From assembly GCF_034653355.1 (NCBI RefSeq), contig NZ_JAYEER010000003.1, positions 124,001 through 188,000 on the forward strand: DNA of 64,000 nt. The letters run 5' to 3'. Made by a program: the position numbers and the translations under genes. Shown piece by piece: positions 17,506 to 25,212 of this stretch (position 1 is its first letter; each line of letters begins with the position of its first letter). Source of the stretch: Nitrospirillum sp034653355. GTDB taxonomy: Bacteria; Pseudomonadota; Alphaproteobacteria; Azospirillales; Azospirillaceae. Below the pieces are notes generated by a model. That model had not been told where the DNA came from. It made no database searches and worked only from the letters and a program-made list of their open reading frames with translations.

Positions 17506-17715
17506 ATGGGCAAGACCAAGTATTCCCTGCGGCCTCGATCTTGGCCCAAATTGATTGCGAACCGTCTCACCAAGAACCTGTCCGCCTCGGAAACGGAGGC
17601 ATTTTTCCGCGACCGAGCTACCGACGGTTCACGCGATGCCGTCCTGGCTTTTCTGGGTGGCGCTGGGGATGAAAAACCTGCCGCTGGCGATAGCCCTACG
17701 GAACCATCGCACTGA
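17506..17715 (+). CDS. Small basic protein of unknown function
   Basis: 69 residues from an ATG at 17506 preceded by TTGGAGAG, a good ribosome-binding site. The N-terminus is basic (MGKTKYSLRPRSWPKLIANR) and the C-terminus acidic. No domain recognised. It is flanked by divergent and convergent neighbours and is therefore a single-gene unit. Confidence 0.5.
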   Translation: MGKTKYSLRPRSWPKLIANRLTKNLSASETEAFFRDRATDGSRDAVLAFLGGAGDEKPAAGDSPTEPSH

Positions 17716-17759
17716 CATGAGAGGGAGGACAGGCACAAACCCGCCCTCCCCAATCCTCA

Positions 17760-18851
17760 TCACGGCACAAACGGATCGACGGTCTGGATCGAGCCGTCGG
17801 CGTTGAAGTGCAGCTCGGTCACCTTGACGTTGCGCAGGTGGTTTTTGCCGCTCAACTGGTTGTCGGCGTAGAACAGCCAGGTCTTGCCGCCCCAATCGAC
17901 GATGGAGTGATGGGTCGTCCAGCCCTGCACCGGCAGCAGGAAATGGCCCTGGTACTTGAAGGGGCCATAGGGGTTGTCGCCGGTGGCGTAGGCCAGGAAG
18001 TGGGTATCGCCGGTGGAATAGGTGAAGTAGTAGGTGCCGCCGCGCTTGTACATCCACGACGCCTCGAAGAAGCGCCGCTCATGGTCGCCGCCCAGCAAGG
18101 GCTTGCCGTCCTGGCCCAGGATGACGACGTCGCGCGGCTTTTCCGCGAAGGTCTTCATGTCGGGCGACAGCTTGGCGATCTTGGCGCTGAGCGCCGGCTT
18201 GTCGTCCTGCTTCAGGTCGGTGTCGCCGATGCCGGCGTCATAATGGCCCTTGGCCCACTTCTGCAGCTGGCCGCCCCAGATGCCGCCGAAATACATGTAG
18301 CTGCTGCCGTCCGCGTCGGTGAACACGGCGGGGTCGATGGAGAAGCTGCCGGGGATGGGCTTGGGCTCCGCCTTGAAGGGGCCGGTGGGCGAAATGCCGG
18401 TGGCGACGCCGATGTGGAAGACGCCCTTCTTATCCTTGGCGGGGAAATAAAGGTAATAGGTGCCGTTCTTGTACGCGGCATCCGGGGCCCACATGAATTC
18501 CTTGGCCCAGGGGACCTGCTCCACCGACAGCGCCACGCCGCCGATGGTCACCTTGCCGCCGATCGTATCCATGGACAGGACGCGATAGTCGCGCATGGCG
18601 TACTGGCTGCCCAGGTCGTCGTCGGGGATGCCGGCATCGATGTCGTGGCTGGGATAGACGTAGATTTTGCCGTCGAACACATGGGCCGAGGGGTCGGCCG
18701 TGTAAATCTCGGTCACCAGCGGCTGCGACAGGAAATGCTTGCCGTTGAGCGCCACCGGATTCTGATCGGCGGGCTTGTCCTGGGCCGTGGCGGCCCCGGT
18801 CGCCATGAGCGCGCCCACGACAGGCAAGGTGAAACCGAACAAGCGACGCAT
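17760..18851 (-). CDS. Secreted glycoside hydrolase family 43 protein
   Basis: 363 residues from the ATG at 18851, chosen because GGGAGGA precedes it and a signal peptide follows (MRRLFGFTLPVVGALMATGAATAQ); the frame is open further upstream without support. The five-bladed propeller family is shown by ADPSAHVFDGKIYVYPSHD (catalytic-base Asp), FSIDPAVFTDADGSSYMYFG (pKa-modulating Asp) and FFEASWMYKRGGTYYFTYS (general-acid Glu). GH43 enzymes remove arabinose, xylose or galactose units from plant polysaccharides. No transporter or sugar regulator is adjacent. Exact specificity cannot be read. Confidence 0.92.
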   Translation of the reverse strand: MRRLFGFTLPVVGALMATGAATAQDKPADQNPVALNGKHFLSQPLVTEIYTADPSAHVFDGKIYVYPSHDIDAGIPDDDLGSQYAMRDYRVLSMDTIGGKVTIGGVALSVEQVPWAKEFMWAPDAAYKNGTYYLYFPAKDKKGVFHIGVATGISPTGPFKAEPKPIPGSFSIDPAVFTDADGSSYMYFGGIWGGQLQKWAKGHYDAGIGDTDLKQDDKPALSAKIAKLSPDMKTFAEKPRDVVILGQDGKPLLGGDHERRFFEASWMYKRGGTYYFTYSTGDTHFLAYATGDNPYGPFKYQGHFLLPVQGWTTHHSIVDWGGKTWLFYADNQLSGKNHLRNVKVTELHFNADGSIQTVDPFVP

Positions 18852-19016
18852 GTGTCCTCCCGATATTTTTATGGCCCCTATCCTCGCGGCGGGGCGGCAA
18901 GGCCGGAAAGTTACCGCTACCATTGGCCGAACACAAGGACATCCGCGCGGGCGGCCCGACCGGGCACCGGGTGGATTCACCAGCATTGGCTGTGTGATTC
19001 CACCGCCGCTCAACGC

Positions 19017-19044
19017 AATATGCGGGGGCCAATATGCGGGGGCC
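19017..19044 (+). repeat. Perfect 14-bp tandem duplication upstream of cysteine synthase
   Basis: AATATGCGGGGGCC occurs twice head-to-tail (19017-19030 and 19031-19044), about 95 bases before the cysteine synthase start and between divergent genes. It may be a recent slippage product or a pair of binding sites. Confidence 0.85.
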
Positions 19045-19139
19045 GCGCTTGAAGGGCGCGCGCGGGCTCACTAGTCTCTGCACATCCTTGCGGGGCCGCC
19101 TGGGGCGGCGCCCGTACCTCGACAGCACGGAAGACGGCT

Positions 19140-20138
19140 TTGGACATACGCGACGGTTTCATCGGAACGATCGGCCACACCCCCCTGATCCGGCTGGAAG
19201 CCGCCTCCAAGGCGACGGGCTGCGACATCCTGGCCAAGGCCGAGTTCCTGAACCCCGGCGGGTCGGTGAAGGACCGCGCGGCCCTGGCCATCATCCAGGA
19301 CGCCATCAAGCGGGGGACTCTGAAGCCCGGCGGCACCATCGTCGAGGGCACCGCCGGCAACACCGGCATCGGCCTGGCCCTGGTGGGCAACGCCTGGGGC
19401 TTCAAGACCGTCATCGTCATGCCCGAGACGCAGAGCCAGGAAAAGAAGGACATGCTGCGCCTGATCGGCGCCGACCTGCGCCTGGTGCCGGCCGTGCCCT
19501 ATAAGGACCCGGGCAACTACGTCCATGTCAGCCGCCGCATCGCGGAGGAACTGGCGGCGACGGAGCCGAACGGCGCCGTCTGGGCCAACCAGTTCGACAA
19601 CCTGGCCAACCGCGAGGGCCACCGCGCCACCACCGGCGTGGAAATCTGGGAACAGACCGGCGGCAAGGTCGATGCCTTCACCTGCGCCGTGGGCACCGGC
19701 GGCACGCTGGCCGGCGTGGCCCTGGCCCTGAAGGATCGCAACCCCAACGTTCGCATCGTGATGGCCGACCCGCTGGGCAGCGTGCTGTACAGCTGGAAGA
19801 AGACGGGGGAACTGGTGTCCTCCGGCACCTCCATCACCGAGGGCATCGGCCAGGGCCGCGTCACCGCCAACCTGTTGGACGCCCCCATCGACGACGCCGT
19901 GCAGATCCCCGATGAGGAAGCCCTGCCCATCATTTTCGACCTGGTGAAGACGCAAGGCCTGGTGGTGGGCGGGTCCAGCGGCATCAACGTCGCCGCCGCC
20001 ATCCGCGTCGCCCGCGACCTCGGCCCCGGCCACACGGTGGTGACGGTGCTGTGCGACTTCGGCACCCGTTACCAGTCCAAGCTGTTCAACCCGGAATTCC
20101 TGCGGGAACGGAACCTGCCCGTTCCCGGTTGGCTGTGA
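19140..20138 (+). CDS. Cysteine synthase (O-acetylserine sulfhydrylase family), TTG start
   Basis: 332 residues, start codon TTG at 19140 (no in-frame ATG fits the conserved N-terminus DGFIGTIGHTPLIRL). PLP Lys44 is in NPGGSVKDRA; the substrate loop EGTAGNTGIGLA and phosphate-binding CAVGTGGTLAG are intact. It makes cysteine from O-acetylserine and sulfide in the cytosol. The sequence ends FNPEFLRERNLPVPGWL, a variant typical of a non-CysK alphaproteobacterial group also annotated as cysteine synthase A. The mercaptopyruvate sulfurtransferase gene follows 33 bases later, giving a small sulfur-metabolism unit. Confidence 0.93.
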   Translation: MDIRDGFIGTIGHTPLIRLEAASKATGCDILAKAEFLNPGGSVKDRAALAIIQDAIKRGTLKPGGTIVEGTAGNTGIGLALVGNAWGFKTVIVMPETQSQEKKDMLRLIGADLRLVPAVPYKDPGNYVHVSRRIAEELAATEPNGAVWANQFDNLANREGHRATTGVEIWEQTGGKVDAFTCAVGTGGTLAGVALALKDRNPNVRIVMADPLGSVLYSWKKTGELVSSGTSITEGIGQGRVTANLLDAPIDDAVQIPDEEALPIIFDLVKTQGLVVGGSSGINVAAAIRVARDLGPGHTVVTVLCDFGTRYQSKLFNPEFLRERNLPVPGWL

Positions 20139-20171
20139 CCCGGCTGGCTCTGTGATAAGGAGGCGAAGCCC

Positions 20172-21038
20172 ATGACCCCCAGTTCCACGACCCCGGGCGC
20201 CCTCGTCAGCACCGACTGGCTGGCCCAGCACCTGGCCGACCCGGACATCCGGGTGGTGGACGCCAGCTACCACATGCCGGCCGTGCCGCGCGAGGCCAAG
20301 GCCGAGTTCGCGGCCCAGCACATCCCGGGCGCCGTCTTCTTCGACATCGACGGCATCGCCGACAAGACCATCCCCCTGCCCCACATGCTGCCCTCGGCCG
20401 AGGTGTTCGCCCAGGCCGTGACGGACCTGGGCATCGGCCGCGACAGCACCGTCATCGTCTACGACGTCTATGACCTGTTCAGCGCGGCGCGGGTGTGGTG
20501 GACCTTCCGCGTCTTCGGCCACGACAAGGTCCATGTCCTGGACGGCGGCCTTCCCAAATGGCTGGCGGAAGGCCGGCCGGTGGAAGCTGGCCCCGCCCAG
20601 CCCAAACCGGCGGGAGAGCCGATCGCCGCCCGCCTGAACCCGGCCCTGGTGCGCGATGCCGACGCCATCCGCGAGAACGTGGATCGCAAGGTGGAGCAGG
20701 TGGTGGACGCCCGCTCGCAAGGCCGGTTCGAGGCGACGGCGCCGGAGCCGCGCGCCGGCTTGCGCGGCGGCCACATCCCGGGCAGCCGCAACGTGCCCTA
20801 CACCGACCTGATCTCAAACGGCCGCCTGAAGCCGGCGGATGAGCTGGCGGCCCGCTTCCAGGACGCCGGCGTGGACGTGAACCGTCCCCTGGTCACCAGT
20901 TGCGGCAGCGGCCTGACCGCCGCCATCCTGGCCCTGGCGCTGTATGAGATCGGCCAGCCCGACGTCGCCATCTACGACGGGTCGTGGACGGAATGGGGCG
21001 GCCGGGCGGACCTGCCCGTCGCCACCGGCCCGGCCTGA
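20172..21038 (+). CDS. sseA: 3-mercaptopyruvate sulfurtransferase (two-rhodanese)
   Basis: 288 residues, two rhodanese domains. The second carries the active-site loop CGSGLTA with Cys244, the form typical of mercaptopyruvate sulfurtransferase (CGSGVTA) rather than thiosulfate sulfurtransferase (CRxGxR). The first has the usual HIPGAVFFDID and HVLDGGLPKWL landmarks. It transfers sulfane sulfur from mercaptopyruvate to acceptors such as thioredoxin or cyanide. Preceded by AAGGAGG about 8 bases before the ATG. Co-directional with cysteine synthase upstream and a GNAT gene 8 bases downstream. Confidence 0.93.
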   Translation: MTPSSTTPGALVSTDWLAQHLADPDIRVVDASYHMPAVPREAKAEFAAQHIPGAVFFDIDGIADKTIPLPHMLPSAEVFAQAVTDLGIGRDSTVIVYDVYDLFSAARVWWTFRVFGHDKVHVLDGGLPKWLAEGRPVEAGPAQPKPAGEPIAARLNPALVRDADAIRENVDRKVEQVVDARSQGRFEATAPEPRAGLRGGHIPGSRNVPYTDLISNGRLKPADELAARFQDAGVDVNRPLVTSCGSGLTAAILALALYEIGQPDVAIYDGSWTEWGGRADLPVATGPA

Positions 21039-21046
21039 GGCCGTCC

Positions 21047-21685
21047 ATGAAGCCCGAGACCTGGACGCTGCCGGCCGACTTGCCGGCCGGCAAGCTGCCC
21101 GTCACAGTGACCTACCTCGAAATGGCGGAGCCGCCGGCCGGCCCGGCGCGGACGAGGCCAGATGGCGTGGCCGGTGGGGGCGTGGACGGCCCCGTGCATG
21201 CCCGGAACTGCCCGCCCGCCTATTACCGCTTCCTCTACGACACGGTGGGGGAGCCCTGGCTGTGGGAATACCGCCGCCGCATGGCCTCGGAACGCCTGGC
21301 CGAGATCCTGGCCGACCCGGCTGTCGAGGTGCATGTCGTTTCCGTCCAGGGCGTGCCTGCGGGCTATATCGAGCTGGACGCGGAGAAGCTGGTCAGCGAC
21401 GGGGCCATGGACGTGGCCTATTTCGGCCTGATGCCCTGGGCCATCGGCCGCGGCATCGGCCCCTGGCTGCTGGACTGGGGCGTGCGGCTGGCCTGGACCA
21501 AGCCGGGGGTGCGGCGGCTGACCGTCAACACCTGCACCTTCGACCACCCGTCGGCCCTGGGCCTGTACCAGCGCGTGGGCTTCAAGGCCCTGCGGACGGA
21601 AGACAAGCTGGTGGACGATCCGCGCCTGACCGGCCTGCTGCCCCGGTCGGCCGCCCCGCACATCCCCCTGGCCCGCCACCCTTAA
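21047..21685 (+). CDS. GNAT family N-acetyltransferase (first of a tandem pair)
   Basis: 212 residues from the ATG at 21047, 8 bases after the sulfurtransferase stop. Conserved blocks: YYRFLYDTVGEPWLW, LMPWAIGRGIGPWLLDW (acetyl-CoA-binding motif A) and NTCTFDHPSALGLYQRVGF (motif B). The protein matches the next gene product over almost its whole length, so the two are tandem duplicates. The substrate is unknown; the family acetylates small amines or protein N-termini. Confidence 0.88.
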   Translation: MKPETWTLPADLPAGKLPVTVTYLEMAEPPAGPARTRPDGVAGGGVDGPVHARNCPPAYYRFLYDTVGEPWLWEYRRRMASERLAEILADPAVEVHVVSVQGVPAGYIELDAEKLVSDGAMDVAYFGLMPWAIGRGIGPWLLDWGVRLAWTKPGVRRLTVNTCTFDHPSALGLYQRVGFKALRTEDKLVDDPRLTGLLPRSAAPHIPLARHP

Positions 21686-21844
21686 GTCCCCGCCGGCCTT
21701 AAGCCGGCACCATTTGCCGCATCCGTGGCCCCGCAAGGTTGCAGGATCGTCCGACGTGCCATCCCTGAAGGGGTGGCTCGCGTGCAGTTCTGCACGCAGT
21801 CCTGCACATGAGCCGCCCCGCCACCAGGCAAGGAGGCCAGGGCG

Positions 21845-22555
21845 ATGACGACCATGGTGACGACGGGAGAGGTGCCGCCCGGCAAGCTGCCGGTCCTGAT
21901 CACCTTCATGGAAATGGCCAAGCGACCGGAAACACCGGAGCGGCCGATGCCGGAAGGGGTGCATGGTCCGGTCTTGGCCCGGCGCTGCACCCTGGCCTAT
22001 TATCGCTTTCTCTACGACACGATCGGCGAGCCATGGCTGTGGGAAATCCGGCGGCGCATGGACCAGGGTGAATTGGCCCGCATGCTGGCCGACCCGCAGG
22101 TGGAGGTGCATGTGATCCATGTCGACGGCATGCCCGCCGGCTTTGTGGAACTGGATTGGCGCCTGTTGCCGGCCGATGGCACGGTGGCCATCGACTATCT
22201 GGGCCTGATGCCCTGGGCCATCGGCCGGGGCCTGGGGTCCTGGCTGCTGGACTGGGCGGTGCGCCGGGTATGGCAACGCCCCCGTGTCCGTCGCCTGACC
22301 ATCAACACCTGCAGCTTCGATCATCCGTCCGCCCTGCCCCTGTACCAGCGCGCCGGCTTCCGCCGCCTGCGCCAGGAACGGAAATTCGTGGACGATCCCC
22401 GGCGCGCCGGCGTGCTGCCGCTGGACGCCGCCCCGCACATCCCGCTTGCCCCGCCCATGCCGCCCGCCCCGCCCGCGCCTGGGGGCATGCCTCAGGTCGG
22501 CGGCGACCCGCCCCGACGCCCCATGGCATTTCACCCCATGGCCGGCCGCCCATGA
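21845..22555 (+). CDS. GNAT family N-acetyltransferase (second of a tandem pair)
   Basis: 236 residues. Same blocks as its neighbour (YYRFLYDTIGEPWLW, LMPWAIGRGLGSWLLDW, NTCSFDHPSALPLYQRAGF) plus a Pro-rich C-terminal tail of about 35 residues absent from the first copy. The 159-base spacer holds two small hairpins (GTGCAG-TT-CTGCAC and GCCGG...CCGGC) that might attenuate read-through. Its stop overlaps the ATG of the FUSC gene, so at least these two are translationally coupled. Confidence 0.88.
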   Translation: MTTMVTTGEVPPGKLPVLITFMEMAKRPETPERPMPEGVHGPVLARRCTLAYYRFLYDTIGEPWLWEIRRRMDQGELARMLADPQVEVHVIHVDGMPAGFVELDWRLLPADGTVAIDYLGLMPWAIGRGLGSWLLDWAVRRVWQRPRVRRLTINTCSFDHPSALPLYQRAGFRRLRQERKFVDDPRRAGVLPLDAAPHIPLAPPMPPAPPAPGGMPQVGGDPPRRPMAFHPMAGRP

Positions 22556-23751
22556 GCCTGCTGGCGGACTTGCGTGCGCCTGAGGTGCGACTGGCCTTCC
22601 GCGTCACCGTCGCCGGCGTGGCGGCCCTGGCCATGGCCCACCTGTTCAACCTGCCCCAGGGGTACTGGGCCGTCATCACCGCCATCATGGTCATGCAGGC
22701 CAGCATCGGCGGATCACTGAAAGCGGCGCTGGACCGCTTCGCCGGCACCCTGTCGGGGGCCGCCTGGGGCGCCCTGGTCGCCACCTTCGGCCTGCACGAC
22801 ACGCTGCCGCACCTGTGCCTGACCCTGGCCGTGGCGCTGGCGCCCCTGGCATGGCTGGCCGCCCGCTATCCCGTGTGCAAGCTGGCGCCCGTCACCGCCA
22901 TCATCGTGCTGCTGACCTCGGCCGGCGGCACGCAATCGTCCTTCATGCTGGCGCTGGACCGGGTGTTCGAGATCATCATCGGCAATGTCATCGGCCTGGC
23001 CGTGGCCCTGTTCGTCTTTCCGGCACGCGCCCATGGCGTGGTGCTGACGACCGCCGCGCGGGTGGCCGACTTGTGCGCCGACATGCTGGACGTGCTGCTG
23101 GATCCGGACCTGGCCGATGATGTGCGCCAGGGCATCTCCAAGCGCCATGCCCAGCTGTGGGCGGCGCTGCGCCCCCTGGACACGGCGGCGGAGGAGGCGC
23201 AGCGGGAGCGCCGCACCTGGCTGGGTGACCAGCGCGACCCGGCCCCCCTAGTGCGTACCCTGACCCGTGTGCGCCACGACCTGGTGATGGTCAGCCGCGC
23301 CACCAGCAATCGTGCCCCTTCGGGCGTGGCGGCGGCCCAGCGGCTGGAAGGGCCGCAGGCCGAGGTGCGCAGGCAAGGCGTGCTGTTCCTGCGCCATGCC
23401 GCCACGGCCTTGCGCGCGCCGTCGGCGCTGCACGGGCAAGGCCAGATACCGGAGGTCGAGCCGGTGCAGGCGGCCACGCACGCCTATCTGGACATGGTGC
23501 AGACCCTGCGGGCGGAGGGCGTGTTGCGGGAACTGCCGCGCGGCGTGACGGGACAGATTTACACCCTGTCCTTCGCGCTGGAACAGCTGACCCAGGATCT
23601 GACGGATCTGCATGCCCGGGCGGAGGAAATGATCCCGCCGGCCCGGCATCAGGAGAAGAAGCCGGAGGTGGCCATTGTGACCGCGGGCGTGGAACCCGCG
23701 CCCACCCAGCCACCGGCCCCCGCGTCCCCGGACACCCCGCCGCCGGCGTAA
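22552..23751 (+). CDS. FUSC-family (aromatic acid exporter-like) inner-membrane protein
   Basis: 399 residues from the ATG at 22552, which overlaps the preceding stop (ATGA). About six N-terminal membrane helices (residues ~15-165) with the FUSC signature QGYWAVITAIMVMQASIGGSLKAALDRFAGTLSGAAWG are followed by a long cytoplasmic helical domain and a Pro-rich tail. FUSC/YccS/AaeB-type proteins export small aromatic acids or polyamine-like compounds; here only half of the usual two-part arrangement is present. The coupling with acetyltransferases could mean that acetylated products are exported; this is inference. Confidence 0.88.
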   Translation: MSLLADLRAPEVRLAFRVTVAGVAALAMAHLFNLPQGYWAVITAIMVMQASIGGSLKAALDRFAGTLSGAAWGALVATFGLHDTLPHLCLTLAVALAPLAWLAARYPVCKLAPVTAIIVLLTSAGGTQSSFMLALDRVFEIIIGNVIGLAVALFVFPARAHGVVLTTAARVADLCADMLDVLLDPDLADDVRQGISKRHAQLWAALRPLDTAAEEAQRERRTWLGDQRDPAPLVRTLTRVRHDLVMVSRATSNRAPSGVAAAQRLEGPQAEVRRQGVLFLRHAATALRAPSALHGQGQIPEVEPVQAATHAYLDMVQTLRAEGVLRELPRGVTGQIYTLSFALEQLTQDLTDLHARAEEMIPPARHQEKKPEVAIVTAGVEPAPTQPPAPASPDTPPPA

Positions 23752-23814
23752 GGCGGTGGGCGGCGCGCATGCCGCCGTCCCGCCCCGCCGTCGGAGAGAC
23801 GTCGCAGGGGGCGC

Positions 23815-24195
23815 TTAGCGGGCGGTGTCGGCCACCTGTTCGGCCGGCAGGGTGGCGAAGTCGCGGGCGGCGACCTTCAGGTCATGGATGGTGCGGTCAT
23901 AGCTGTTGGCAATGGCGGCGCGGCCGTCGGGCGTCCAGGCGATGACGCTGCGGGCGCTGAGGTTGTCCAGGCAGGCCAGGCGGGCCTGGGCGGCCTTGCC
24001 ATAGGCACGGACTTCGGCCGTGGCGGCGCTGACCTCGGCCGCCGAGGCGCCAGCGGACAGGTGGTTCACCGGGGCGACGGGGGCTTTGCCGCAGGCGCGC
24101 TCGACACCCAGGGACTGGGCGGCGGCGGGAAAGGCGGCGGCGGTGACCAGGCCACCCAGGACCAGGACGGCGAAAGCGCGGGAAACGGAAGCCAT
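23815..24195 (-). CDS. Small secreted two-cysteine protein
   Basis: 126 residues from the ATG at 24195, placed 8 bases after GGAG. A signal peptide (MASVSRAFAVLVLGGLVTAAAFPAAAQ) leads into a helical, Ala-rich mature domain with two cysteines (ERACGK and ARLACLDN), probably disulfide-bonded in the periplasm. The product at 24521-24820 has the same plan. No known family recognised; function unknown. Confidence 0.72.
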   Translation of the reverse strand: MASVSRAFAVLVLGGLVTAAAFPAAAQSLGVERACGKAPVAPVNHLSAGASAAEVSAATAEVRAYGKAAQARLACLDNLSARSVIAWTPDGRAAIANSYDRTIHDLKVAARDFATLPAEQVADTAR

Positions 24196-24280
24196 GTTCA
24201 TCTCTCCGATGGCGAAAGGTTGTGCCCTTGACGGTCGCATCCTCCCCTGCGGATTGATTGACGAAACTACCATTTCGCAA

Positions 24281-24302
24281 ACGCACATTATTTATTGTGC
24301 GT
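24281..24302. promoter_or_regulatory. Inverted repeat in the 325-base upstream region of the small secreted protein
   Basis: ACGCACA-TTATTTAT-TGTGCGT is a perfect 7-bp-arm inverted repeat with an AT-rich centre, about 85 bases upstream of the start at 24195. Further up, GATAACGCTATC (24355-24366) is an imperfect palindrome. The whole stretch 24196-24463 carries no supported gene and is less GC-rich than its surroundings; it looks like a promoter/operator region. Confidence 0.4.
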
Positions 24303-24463
24303 CGCGATAACCGTACGGATTGCTTGTTGGGGTGTCAACAATGGCCCGGATGTTGATAACGCTATCACCGGCGAACCGTTTTGGCCGAAGCCTTTGCCGT
24401 AAAAGAGAATTATGCTTCTGATCCGGCGCCCCGCAGCTATAGCATGTCAGACATGCGCGAAGA

Positions 24464-24500
24464 CATCAAAGGCGACCGGGAGAACCGGTCGCCTTTGATG
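24464..24500 (-). terminator. Strong hairpin downstream of small secreted protein gene
   Basis: A perfect 16-bp stem (CATCAAAGGCGACCGG / CCGGTCGCCTTTGATG) with a 5-base loop, 21 bases past the stop of the gene at 24521. No T-run follows, so it may stop transcription with help or protect the mRNA end. Confidence 0.6.
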
Positions 24501-24520
24501 ACGGGAAGGGGCAAGGGCGC

Positions 24521-24820
24521 TCAGTCGCCGGAGGGCGCCGGGGCCATGGCCGGGCCGGTGGTGCCGCTGTTGGCCGCGACCTTGGCCAGACAGGCGCTAT
24601 GCGCCTTGGCCTTGGCGGCAAAGCTGTTCACCTGCGCCACGAAGGCGTCGCCGTTGATGGAGGCGGGCCGCGCGTCCAGCCGCTTCAGCGACAGGGTGGG
24701 GGTCGGACCGCAGGGACCGGCGGCGTCGGCGCCCCACGCGACGCCGGCGGTAACAGCACCACTGGCCAAGCCCGCCAGGGCGAAAAGGGTGCGAGTAATG
24801 GATTTGAGCATGGAAGCCAT
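24521..24820 (-). CDS. Small secreted two-cysteine protein (similar plan to 23815-24195)
   Basis: 99 residues. AAGGAG lies 7 bases before the ATG. The signal peptide ends near VAWGA; the mature part holds two cysteines (GPCGPTP and HSACLAKVA) with an Ala/Lys-rich helix between. Size, signal, cysteine placement and orientation match the neighbouring small protein, so the two may be diverged paralogues. Function unknown. Confidence 0.72.
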   Translation of the reverse strand: MASMLKSITRTLFALAGLASGAVTAGVAWGADAAGPCGPTPTLSLKRLDARPASINGDAFVAQVNSFAAKAKAHSACLAKVAANSGTTGPAMAPAPSGD

Positions 24821-24926
24821 GGGTTATCTCCTTGAGAAAACAAGGCCTTCGTGTCTTCTCGACCCGTACCCGCCCTAGCGCGGTCCGGTCTGTTGCCGGC
24901 TTCGTTAATTTCACGTTATAGTAGCC

Positions 24927-24943
24927 GCGTTATGTAATAACGC
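24927..24943. promoter_or_regulatory. Palindrome GCGTTAT-GTA-ATAACGC in a 390-base gap
   Basis: Perfect 7-bp arms, about 107 bases upstream of the start at 24820. The core ATAACGCTA also occurs at 24357-24365 upstream of the other small secreted protein. The rest of 24821-25212 shows no gene; its right part must contain the promoter for the M20 hydrolase. Confidence 0.4.
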
Positions 24944-25212
24944 TACCTTCGACTGCCGTTTCTTGTCAATCCCGCCGACGGCAGAGGGACGGCGCCTTGG
25001 CCATAGAAGGGCGGGTTCAAAAGGTAGAGGGCCACCCCCTGCGATCCCACCCTTGCCCCAAACCGGCGTCCGTCAATCAGCCATGCGCATAGCTGCCATG
25101 CGCCGTCACAGACCCGCCACAGGCTGGCCTGGGCGGGGCGGACGGGTACCCTTTCCGTCAGAAGGCCGCGCTGGATCAAGGCGATGGCGGCAAACAACAA
25201 GGGGCGGTGACT

